From the NCBI RefSeq assembly GCF_022458895.1, contig NZ_JAINFL010000008.1:124001-188000 (forward strand): a DNA stretch of 64,000 nucleotides. The letters are read 5' to 3'. Made by a program: the position numbers and the translations under genes. Source of the DNA: Roseihalotalea indica. GTDB lineage: Bacteria > Bacteroidota > Bacteroidia > Cytophagales > Cyclobacteriaceae. The notes beneath the pieces were generated by a model. That model was not told where the DNA came from, searched no databases, and saw only the letters and a program-made list of their open reading frames with translations. Below are positions 54,230 to 61,987 of the stretch, piece by piece. The stretch's first letter is position 1; the number at the start of each line of letters is the position of its first letter.

Positions 54230-55546
54230 ATGAATAAAAAAAAGCAGATTGGCCTGCGCCAACTTTATCAGAAACACCCTCAGCAAGCCGACAACTGGTT
54301 ATGGGGGCATAATTCCTCTAACATATCCCGGCGGGGTTTTCTATCCCGCACTGCCCTGCTCAGTATGGGAGCTGTATTGGGTGGGCGCATTGTATTTGCG
54401 AAACATATGCCTACCGGACTCATCCCGGCTGCTCTACTAGACCAGGAAAATCCCTTCGAGATACCGGGTAAGCACCCTGGGCTGGTAGTGCTCAACGATC
54501 GCCCCATGAATGCCGAAACCCCGCCCCACCTGCTGGATGATCCCATCACTCCCGCCGACCGGCTTTTCATCCGCAACAACGGCCTACCTCCTCAATCGGT
54601 GGATGTAAGCCAATGGACACTGACTATTGATGGCGAATCAGTACGCGAAGCCAAAACCTACTCCTTAAGCGAATTAAAATCCAAGTTTCCGCAGCATACT
54701 TATCAACTCACCCTGGAGTGCGGTGGTAATGGGCGCAGTGAGTTCAATCCTCCGGCTACTGGCAATCAGTGGAGCACCGGTGCCATTGGGGCTCCTGAGT
54801 GGACGGGAGTGCGCCTGCGCGATGTGCTGGAAGATGCCGGTATCAAAGAAGACGCAGTATACATTGGCTACTATGGGCAAGATACTCACCTGAGCGGCGA
54901 TCAGGATAAGGTGGTGATTTCGCGGGGTGTACCCATGAACAAAGCCCTGGAAGACGAATCGCTGATTGCCTGGGCTATTAACGGAGAAGACCTGCCGGTG
55001 ATGAATGGCTATCCCCTCCGGTTGGTGTTTGGGGGCTGGCCCGCCTCTACTAGTGGTAAGTGGTTGTCTCGCATATCCATTCGCAATAAGGTGCACGATG
55101 GGCCTAAAATGGAAGGTTACTCTTATCGCGTTCCTTGTAAGCCCGTTGCCCCTGGCACTGTGGTACCTGAGGAAGATATGTGCATTATTGAATCTATGCC
55201 GGTGAAGTCACTCATTACCTACCCTAAATCAGGAGCGCGACTGGGGCTGAATGAATCGCTGGACATTCGGGGTCATGCCTGGGCGGGTGATCTGGAGGTG
55301 CAGTCGATGGAGTATTCTATTGATTTTGGCAGTACCTGGCACTCTTGTAAATTAGCCCCCCCTAAAAACCGCCTGGCCTGGCAGCAATGGAGCGCAACCA
55401 TCAAGTTTCCCGAGAAGGGCTACTATGAGGTCTGGGCCAAAGCTACCGACAGTGAAGGAAACGCCCAACCCATGCTGGTGCCCGGCTGGAACCCCCGAGG
55501 CTACCTTAATAACGCCTGCCACCGTATTGCTGTAATGGCCGTATAA
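54230..55546 (+). CDS. Sulfite dehydrogenase, molybdopterin subunit (SorA-like)
   Basis: 438 aa. A Tat-like leader with RR (NISRRGFLSRTALLSM, residues 32-47) implies export of a folded Moco enzyme. The oxidoreductase core carries the Mo-ligand Cys164 in LTLECGGNGRSEF and MNGYPLRLVFGGWPA; the C-terminal dimer domain (YSIDFGSTWHSC, YYEVWAKATDSEG) follows. It should oxidise sulfite to sulfate with a cytochrome acceptor, and a cytochrome c gene lies 101 bp downstream. The substrate is inferred from the family. Confidence 0.88.
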   Translation: MNKKKQIGLRQLYQKHPQQADNWLWGHNSSNISRRGFLSRTALLSMGAVLGGRIVFAKHMPTGLIPAALLDQENPFEIPGKHPGLVVLNDRPMNAETPPHLLDDPITPADRLFIRNNGLPPQSVDVSQWTLTIDGESVREAKTYSLSELKSKFPQHTYQLTLECGGNGRSEFNPPATGNQWSTGAIGAPEWTGVRLRDVLEDAGIKEDAVYIGYYGQDTHLSGDQDKVVISRGVPMNKALEDESLIAWAINGEDLPVMNGYPLRLVFGGWPASTSGKWLSRISIRNKVHDGPKMEGYSYRVPCKPVAPGTVVPEEDMCIIESMPVKSLITYPKSGARLGLNESLDIRGHAWAGDLEVQSMEYSIDFGSTWHSCKLAPPKNRLAWQQWSATIKFPEKGYYEVWAKATDSEGNAQPMLVPGWNPRGYLNNACHRIAVMAV

Positions 55547-55647
55547 TGGTTGAATAATTGAAAGAAAAAAGGGCTTAGAAGTTAAAAAAGATATTATCCC
55601 TTCTCTATATCTATATATTTCGTTGAGAAATTAGTAAGTGATTCCTT

Positions 55648-56070
55648 ATGAAAAAGCATTGGTATACGGTCATAGTGATAGTAATTGTACTGGGCTTGTT
55701 GGGTGCTGCCTGCCAATCCTCTCCCGATCAGTCTGGAACTGCTTTAGCCACCGACTCAACCGCATTAGCTGTTAGCACCGATAGTATTGACACTGCCACC
55801 GGCCTCATTGTAGACAATGCGCTGCCCATTGTGGTGGGCAATTGTACCGCCTGCCACTCGGCTCAACTGATCACCCAGAACCGGGCCACTCGTGAAGGCT
55901 GGCACAGCATGATTGTATGGATGCAGGAAACCCAGAAACTGTGGGATCTGGGAGAAAATGAGGCTGTCATTTTAGATTATCTGGAGAAGCATTATGCACC
56001 GGAAAACATAGGTCGTCGAAGAAATCTTGAAAATATTGAGTGGTACGATCTAGGCGAAATCCCATCGTAG
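55648..56070 (+). CDS. Monoheme cytochrome c lipoprotein, likely sulfite dehydrogenase partner
   Basis: 140 aa. Lipoprotein signal with lipobox LGAAC (Cys22) and a Ser/Thr-rich linker. The heme motif is NCTACHS (Cys66, Cys69, His70); a Met ligand may be in SMIVWMQET. The C-terminal helix ends KHYAPEN. Position after the SorA-like gene suggests that it takes its electrons, as SorB does. No other heme protein is nearby. Confidence 0.85.
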   Translation: MKKHWYTVIVIVIVLGLLGAACQSSPDQSGTALATDSTALAVSTDSIDTATGLIVDNALPIVVGNCTACHSAQLITQNRATREGWHSMIVWMQETQKLWDLGENEAVILDYLEKHYAPENIGRRRNLENIEWYDLGEIPS

Positions 56071-56162
56071 AGGCATATTATCACTCAAAAAAAGTATTAT
56101 AAAAACAACACTTTATGTGACTTTTTAAACAAAGGGGTAGAATTCCTCGTTAGATAATAGCT

Positions 56163-57608
56163 ATGAGGGTGAACTACGTATTAATTTTTTTAACTGGGCC
56201 GTTTATTTTTTTGACCGCTTGTAACGAGAGCATGATGCTGCTCTCCGGGCAAAACACTTTACCGGATACAACACTTCAGGCGGAAGATCGCTTAATGCTA
56301 TCTTTACCTTTCCGCTCAACCATAACCCAGGATCAAAGTACTCAGCACGCTTTTGAAGCTGATCAGTTAAATACTGTACTTAGTCCGTTTTCAGCAACGC
56401 TACTCGCTTTAGCTCCTCCTGCTTTTACTGCAACTGACTTAGACAAAGCAACTAACGATTTGCTTTCTTACCGGAAAGTTAACCAAGACGAGGCCTACCA
56501 AAACCCCTATGGATTTGAAGAAGATGAGTTGATTGATTACCCTGATACAGTGTATCAAAAACGTTTTCGCCAGATTACTTCCGAAGTGCCGCTGGTTTTT
56601 AACCATCAGGTAAAGAACTTCATTGATCTATATGCCACCCGAAAGCGAGATCTGACGCAACGGATGATGGGAAAGAGCTCTCTGTATTATCCTTATATAG
56701 AGCAGGCACTGGCCGAAAGAGGAATGCCCGACGAGCTCAAACATCTGGCGATGGTAGAATCGGCCTTGCAAATAGAGGCGGCTTCGCCTAAAGCGGCGGT
56801 TGGGTTATGGCAGATTCGCTATGCTACCGGAAGCAGTCTGGGTCTGGAGATTAATTCTCTGATTGACCAACGCCTGGATCCCTACGCGGCTACTCAGGCG
56901 GCGGCAGACTACCTGTTGCACCTTCATGATCTCTACGATAGCTGGCCATTAGCCATTGCAGCCTATAATTGCGGCTTGGGTAACCTAAATAAGGCGATTG
57001 TGCGAGCGGGGGGCAGTAATGACTTCTGGCGAGTAAGCCAGTATCTACCCCGCGAGACTCGCAGCTATGTCCCAGCCTTTATGGCAATTGTCTACCTACA
57101 CCATTTCCAGGACGAACATAACCTGCACCCTATTCACCCGGATTTACCCTTTGAAGCAGTGGATACAGTGCGGGTCTATCGGGAAATTACGTTAGAAGAT
57201 ATTGCTGCGAATACAGCGGTTACTCTGGAAGAACTGGAGTTTCTGAATCCGGCCCTCATTCAAAACAAAATCCCTTTCCGAAAAGAAGGATATGTTCTGG
57301 TATTGCCTACAGATAAGGTTGCCCAGTTTGAAAAAGTCCGTAAGGCCTGGGTTACGGTTCCTAATTACGCCAGCGCAGTAGCGCTTACTGCTAAAATTAC
57401 TAAGAAGAAAGCACGGGTAGTACCAAACTCACCGAACCTCACTAAAATAGAATATACGGTGCGTCCCGGCAATACCCTCGGAGGCATTGCCAGCCGGTTT
57501 GGGTGCTCGGTACAGGAGGTACAGGACTGGAACGGAAAACGAGACAATGTTATCCGTGTGGGTGAAGAACTCTTGCTGTACGTCCCCAAAACCCAGGCCG
57601 CCAGATAG
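56163..57608 (+). CDS. Membrane-bound lytic murein transglycosylase D-type with LysM
   Basis: 481 aa lipoprotein (lipobox FLTAC). The SLT domain (about 170-330) has the catalytic Glu199 in LAMVESALQIEAASPKAAVG, with WQIRYATG and AIAAYNCGLGNLNKAI. Two LysM-like repeats follow (about 342-390 and 431-477, TVRPGNTLGGIASRFG). The enzyme cleaves glycan strands, giving 1,6-anhydroMurNAc ends. It is 4 bp from the convergent lgt stop. Confidence 0.92.
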   Translation: MRVNYVLIFLTGPFIFLTACNESMMLLSGQNTLPDTTLQAEDRLMLSLPFRSTITQDQSTQHAFEADQLNTVLSPFSATLLALAPPAFTATDLDKATNDLLSYRKVNQDEAYQNPYGFEEDELIDYPDTVYQKRFRQITSEVPLVFNHQVKNFIDLYATRKRDLTQRMMGKSSLYYPYIEQALAERGMPDELKHLAMVESALQIEAASPKAAVGLWQIRYATGSSLGLEINSLIDQRLDPYAATQAAADYLLHLHDLYDSWPLAIAAYNCGLGNLNKAIVRAGGSNDFWRVSQYLPRETRSYVPAFMAIVYLHHFQDEHNLHPIHPDLPFEAVDTVRVYREITLEDIAANTAVTLEELEFLNPALIQNKIPFRKEGYVLVLPTDKVAQFEKVRKAWVTVPNYASAVALTAKITKKKARVVPNSPNLTKIEYTVRPGNTLGGIASRFGCSVQEVQDWNGKRDNVIRVGEELLLYVPKTQAAR

Positions 57609-57612
57609 GCTC

Positions 57613-58794
57613 TTACGAATTTACTGCTTTATTTTTCATGGCTTTCCGGTTACGAGGCACCACCACAAACAACAGAAATAACCCAATCAGTACTAATGGA
57701 ATGCTGAGCCATTGCCCCATGTTCAGTGGAATGCTGCCTTCCCAATCAACCTGGTCTTCTTTAAAGAATTCGTGAACAAAACGCAGGCCAAAAACCAGGA
57801 TCAGGAAGAGCCCTAAGAATAAGCCTTCGGGGGTTTTCTCTTTCATCTGAGTCCATAAGAAAAGCAATAGCACAAAGACCAGAAATGTGGTACCTGACTC
57901 GTATAATTGAGCCGGATGGCGCGGAATGCCAAAGGTATGAATAGTAGCTACATAAGCCCCTCTCCGCTGAGAAAGCTCATAGTCCAGCGGGGTACCGGCC
58001 GGTTCGTGGATATGCTGGCGAATAGAAGTATACCCCGTTAAAAGCTCTTTTACCCGGGTTTCCATAAAATTACGGATCTCATTTTCCTGATAACCACCTT
58101 CCTGGAAGGTAAGGGATACGTCAATAGGTTTATATTCGGTAGCTTCAGTAGCCTCACGCTGCCCACTTTCCCGGCCGCTGGCACTGATATCTACTTCTTC
58201 AATAAACTGGTAGTTTTCAAGTGCCTCAATCAGATTATGGGCAAACACCACTCCGTAATTGCTATTGGTTGGCTTGCCAATAATCTCGGAGTTCATAAAA
58301 TTACCAAACCGGATCAGCGCCCCGGTGAGGGCCACTACAATTACGATACGGTCAACCACCCACAGCCAGCTTTGTCCGGGCCGCTTCTGTCGCTTAATGT
58401 GCCCTTTAAACTTACTAAAGTCAAACTGAATGTCGTAATTACTGTAAAGAAACAGAGCAAATAAAATTCCGATAGCCGCCCCGTGGCTGGCCAACCCACC
58501 TTCCCATATCTTCAGAATATCAATAGGGTGTGAGAGGTATTTAGCTGGCTCGTAAAAAAGAACATGCCCCAAACGAGCACCAATAATGGTTGCCAGCACC
58601 ATAAAAACAGTAAGTGTTTCTACATCGCGTTCTTTATGGCCTTCTTTACGGAAGATATAAAACAACACCTGCTGAGAAATAAGAAACCCAGCGGCAAATA
58701 ACAACCCGTACCAACGAGGCGACCAATCCCAACTATCCCAGTGAAAAACTTCAGGGTCGGCCGTCCAGACAATATAATTTAAGAGTGCTAACAT
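57613..58794 (-). CDS. lgt: Prolipoprotein diacylglyceryl transferase, with a long insertion
   Basis: 393 aa, against about 260-290 in other phyla. Seven membrane helices. It transfers diacylglycerol to the lipobox Cys. Conserved blocks: GARLGHVLFYEP, GGLASHGAAIG (His104), RFGNFMNSEIIG and RHPAQLYES. About 95 extra residues (188-282), hydrophilic and with EATEATEYK and YTSIRQHIHEPAG, stand between the Arg loop and RHPAQLYES. The insertion is seen in other Bacteroidota as far as I recall. Convergent with the MltD gene. Confidence 0.93.
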   Translation of the reverse strand: MLALLNYIVWTADPEVFHWDSWDWSPRWYGLLFAAGFLISQQVLFYIFRKEGHKERDVETLTVFMVLATIIGARLGHVLFYEPAKYLSHPIDILKIWEGGLASHGAAIGILFALFLYSNYDIQFDFSKFKGHIKRQKRPGQSWLWVVDRIVIVVALTGALIRFGNFMNSEIIGKPTNSNYGVVFAHNLIEALENYQFIEEVDISASGRESGQREATEATEYKPIDVSLTFQEGGYQENEIRNFMETRVKELLTGYTSIRQHIHEPAGTPLDYELSQRRGAYVATIHTFGIPRHPAQLYESGTTFLVFVLLLFLWTQMKEKTPEGLFLGLFLILVFGLRFVHEFFKEDQVDWEGSIPLNMGQWLSIPLVLIGLFLLFVVVPRNRKAMKNKAVNS

Positions 58795-59003
58795 ACTTCT
58801 TCTTTGTCCTTTGGGCGCAAAGATACCATTTTTCTGCTAACAGTAAGAACTCAGTTAATGCACATGTAAAACACCCATAGTTCATTGTTCTAAACTCAAA
58901 TATCCCCCCTACTTTTCCCTTAGTTAATATCAATCTTTTTGATAAGGGTTTCCCTATGTCGCTTAGCTGACTTTCTTGGACGGTGTATCTACATAAGATT
59001 TCA

Positions 59004-59615
59004 TTACTCTTCTATTTTGAAAGATAACCCGTTTTCATGCAAAGCCTTTTTCAATGTTGGCATACTGCTTTTGCCCATACCATGAAAAGCTAACACATCT
59101 TTTTCGCTTAGCTTGGAGAGTTTTTCAAGAGTGTCTATTCCGTTATTTTCTAACGCTCGCCGGGCAGGGGCTGCTAATGGCCCAAAAAAGTAAGTCTCAG
59201 GTTCGCTTTTGTTTGCTGATGTTGCCTCAATCCACTCCTGAACAATCTTGGTTAAAGCTAAGCCATGATTTTTAATATCTTCACTTTTTTTGAACGTTGC
59301 CACCGCTCGATCATTTTCTTTCCACGTTAGTAGGCCAGTATCTTCTTTAATAAGCTTATGCTGGGGCTGCTTCTGCACTTTAGCCCCGCGATGAAAAATC
59401 AGTTGAATCTGTTTGGGCGGTTGAATTTTCATGGTAATACGGTCATCATTGTCAAAGCAGTAGTTAGGCCCGTTCCACTTAATGTTTTCCGTCAGCCCCC
59501 TGGCGGCTTCTAGAATAATGACCCGCAACTGTTCTATCTCCTCTCGAAACGGATGATTCAGGGCATCCAGAAATTTCGTCACTTCGTCGTTGAGATTAGT
59601 TTTTGGTGTTGGCAT
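59004..59615 (-). CDS. DUF1801 protein with an RpoA-CTD-like helix-hairpin-helix tail
   Basis: 203 aa. The N-terminal DUF1801 domain (about 1-130) includes NHPFREEIEQLRVIILEA, ENIKWNGPNYCF and IQLIFHRGAKV. The C-terminal 60 residues (PLAAPARRALENNGIDTLEKL, KLSEKDVLAFHGMGKSSM) have the helix-hairpin-helix shape seen in the C-terminal domain of RNA polymerase alpha, which binds DNA. Function unknown. Confidence 0.82.
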   Translation of the reverse strand: MPTPKTNLNDEVTKFLDALNHPFREEIEQLRVIILEAARGLTENIKWNGPNYCFDNDDRITMKIQPPKQIQLIFHRGAKVQKQPQHKLIKEDTGLLTWKENDRAVATFKKSEDIKNHGLALTKIVQEWIEATSANKSEPETYFFGPLAAPARRALENNGIDTLEKLSKLSEKDVLAFHGMGKSSMPTLKKALHENGLSFKIEE

Positions 59616-60003
59616 CTTGCTTAAAATAAATGTTATGTGATATCGCTTTAGAATGATAGTCAGTGGCTCATTACCGTATCATCACACCATTTTTGGTAGG
59701 TAGCAAACTTCTCAAATAGGATTCTCTCAGCTAAATTCTTAGTTATTCTAGCTCGAAACTTCTGTATTTTCCCCGATCCTGTTAGAAGGATGAACCGTTT
59801 TATAGACCGCTATATTCCTCTTAGATTCTGATACGCAGCTACCTTTTCAGTGGCTAGATATCATTAAACTCCATCATCTAGCTTTTAACGATTACTGCTT
59901 GTAAAATACGTCACTAAAAAGCCACTATGCAGCCCGTAATACCGACATTTTACAGGGGGAATTACGACAAAGTATTCCTTCTCATATTACGCAAGCACTT
60001 CGG
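59616..60003. other. Intergenic region without visible features
   Basis: About 390 bp between two minus-strand genes. It has several short inverted repeats but no strong terminator, and only short open frames. I see no RNA gene or gene fragment. Confidence 0.45.
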
Positions 60004-60576
60004 CTATAAACCTAAAAAGGTCACTTGCTTATTTTTGCTGATCATAAAAGATACGAAGGCTATGTAGGCAGTGTTAAGCAAATACACCAAGCCAGCCAGA
60101 ATGAGAGGAAGAGGAAATATGTTTAGAAACATGTCCATCTTCTCCTGAAAAAAAGGAATCAGAAAGAAGGGGATAAAAGACAGAAAAATGAACACTGTCC
60201 ATACTAACTGAATAAGTACCTGCCGTTTGCCGAACCGATTCGCGCCTTTCACTTTATCTTTATTGATGATCCAGATAATCAGCGGAACGATGACGTTGCC
60301 CAAGGGGAACATCCAGTAAGCCAGGGCTGACAGATTGATGGCGTGAAGAATACTATTGTTCTCCTTTTTGGTAAAATCCATCAGATCTTCAATGCCCATA
60401 TCCAGGGCCTCGGTTAAGGCGATCAGGGTATGCCCCCGAGGCTCGGTTTGTCCACCTTCAATGCGTTGCAGAGTGCGAACGCTGATGTTAGCACTTTCGG
60501 CCAGAAACTCCTGAGAATATCCTTTTTGAGTTCGGCGTTGCCGTATTCTTTCGGCAAGTATATGTTTACTTTCCAT
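60004..60576 (-). CDS. XRE-family regulator fused to a membrane domain
   Basis: 190 aa. An HTH_3 domain at about 10-65 (RIRQRRTQKGYSQEFLAESANISVRT and RIEGGQTEPRG) precedes four membrane helices (about 78-185; LSALAYWMFPLGNVIVPLII, LVWTVFIFLSFIPFFLI, LPLILAGLVYLLNTAYI), which resemble the DUF4870 group. I place the start at 60576 (MESKHILAE). A membrane-bound DNA-binding protein is unusual but known in this class; target genes are unknown. Confidence 0.85.
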   Translation of the reverse strand: MESKHILAERIRQRRTQKGYSQEFLAESANISVRTLQRIEGGQTEPRGHTLIALTEALDMGIEDLMDFTKKENNSILHAINLSALAYWMFPLGNVIVPLIIWIINKDKVKGANRFGKRQVLIQLVWTVFIFLSFIPFFLIPFFQEKMDMFLNIFPLPLILAGLVYLLNTAYIAFVSFMISKNKQVTFLGL

Positions 60577-60694
60577 AGTATTTTCGTTTTTCTCAAAACT
60601 AGGCCATACCGTCCCTCCTTGTTGCGTCACCTACCCGTCATTCTCACGACATTCGTGTCAAATCAGCTTTTCAAGCCGGGAAAAGCACTTCCTG

Positions 60695-61762
60695 CTACCA
60701 GGTTACCCGGGCAATTCTCCCGTCGGAGCCACTCACCCAGGCAGCTTTACCACCCGGTCTGCTTTGAATGCTATGGTACCCTACCGAGTCCAGCGGATGC
60801 CAGCGAATTCCATCCGCAGAATAATCCGACCCACCTGGACCTACGGCAATATAGGTTTTGGCTGATGACAGATAGGCCACACCGGAACGATAGCCTCGCG
60901 GAGGGTTCTCTGCCAATTGCCAGGTATGCCCACCATCCGTAGTGTAGCAGGCGTTTTGCGTTGCCACCTCCGGGCTTTGGTAATCGCCACCGACAGCCAC
61001 CCCGCGAAGTGAATCAGTAAAGGTAAAGGAAAATATTCCCTGCGAAGCCGCACCCTGAGTCATCGGGGTAGGGCTTGCTTCCCAGGTAACTCCCCGGTCG
61101 GAAGAGCGAAGGACACGAGAAGCACCTCCCCCAGTGGCGAACCAGGCATACCGGTTATCCCGCGCGATGATGTTGGTGCCACTGGCTGCAAAACCGGCTT
61201 CTCCTTTCTGGGGTGAAGGCAGGTTTTCAGACGGAACTCGTTCCCAGGTTTGCCCGCCATCTTCGGTACGAAGTATGGTGAAATAGCCGTCCATCGGGTC
61301 ACCCATAACGATGCCGTGCTGCTCGTCCCAGAAAGCCATACCGTCCAGGAAAATATCCGGGGCGATGTTCTCGTACTGCTTAGCCCAGGTTGCTCCCCCA
61401 TCGGTGGTTTTAAAGATATAAGCCGGAGAGCCTGCCGCCAGCACATAGGCTACGTTTTCACTGATGGCCTCCACATCCCGAAAATCAGCCGAGTCTATCC
61501 CGGGAACAGATCGTTGCTCCCAATGATTGCCTCCGTCAGTCGTACGAAGAATGGTACCGTACTGCCCGCTGGCCCAGGCTGTAGCCGTACTGACCGTAGA
61601 TAAGCCCCGCAGGCTGGCATGGGTTAGTGTATCCATAAGTTCCCACCGGAAGCGTAATGCATTTGCCTCATGCTCCTCATTTTGTTGTTCTGGCTGCTCG
61701 GAAGGTTGGCAGGATGACTCAAGAAGCAGAAGGCACAGGATGTAAAGAAGGAATCGTTTCAT
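60695..61762 (-). CDS. YCF48/BNR-repeat beta-propeller lipoprotein
   Basis: 355 aa. Signal with ESSC at the cleavage site. Six BNR-like repeats are seen: TTDGGNHWEQ, TTDGGATWAK, TEDGGQTWER, SSDRGVTWEA, TTDGGHTWQL and a degenerate SADGIRWHP. These form a propeller as in YCF48 or sialidase-fold proteins. No sialidase catalytic set is visible, so it is probably a binding or scaffold protein. Start 61762 (MKRFLLY) is chosen. Confidence 0.85.
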   Translation of the reverse strand: MKRFLLYILCLLLLESSCQPSEQPEQQNEEHEANALRFRWELMDTLTHASLRGLSTVSTATAWASGQYGTILRTTDGGNHWEQRSVPGIDSADFRDVEAISENVAYVLAAGSPAYIFKTTDGGATWAKQYENIAPDIFLDGMAFWDEQHGIVMGDPMDGYFTILRTEDGGQTWERVPSENLPSPQKGEAGFAASGTNIIARDNRYAWFATGGGASRVLRSSDRGVTWEASPTPMTQGAASQGIFSFTFTDSLRGVAVGGDYQSPEVATQNACYTTDGGHTWQLAENPPRGYRSGVAYLSSAKTYIAVGPGGSDYSADGIRWHPLDSVGYHSIQSRPGGKAAWVSGSDGRIARVTW

Positions 61763-61810
61763 GCGGCTGAAGATAGGAAAAAGCACGGATATCGGGAGTC
61801 GGGAGACGAG

Positions 61811-61876
61811 AGACTTCGGAAGTTTGAGAAATCAAGGAAAAGAGCGGCGTATAATGGCCCAAAACTTCCGAAGTCT
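61811..61876. repeat. 15-bp perfect inverted repeat around a 36-bp centre
   Basis: AGACTTCGGAAGTTT (61811-61825) and its exact reverse complement AAACTTCCGAAGTCT (61862-61876) flank a 36-bp centre. Each arm also contains ACTTCGGAAGT, itself a palindrome. No T-run follows on either strand, so a terminator is unlikely. It may be a dispersed palindromic repeat of this genome; that needs a search. Confidence 0.8.
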
Positions 61877-61987
61877 AACTACCGTGAAAGGAGTCCGAAG
61901 ATAGGAACAAAGTGACATTACAACTTGTAACTGGGTCCCAGCGACCTTAAACCTTCAAAACTTTGAACTCTGTACTTTGAACTATAA

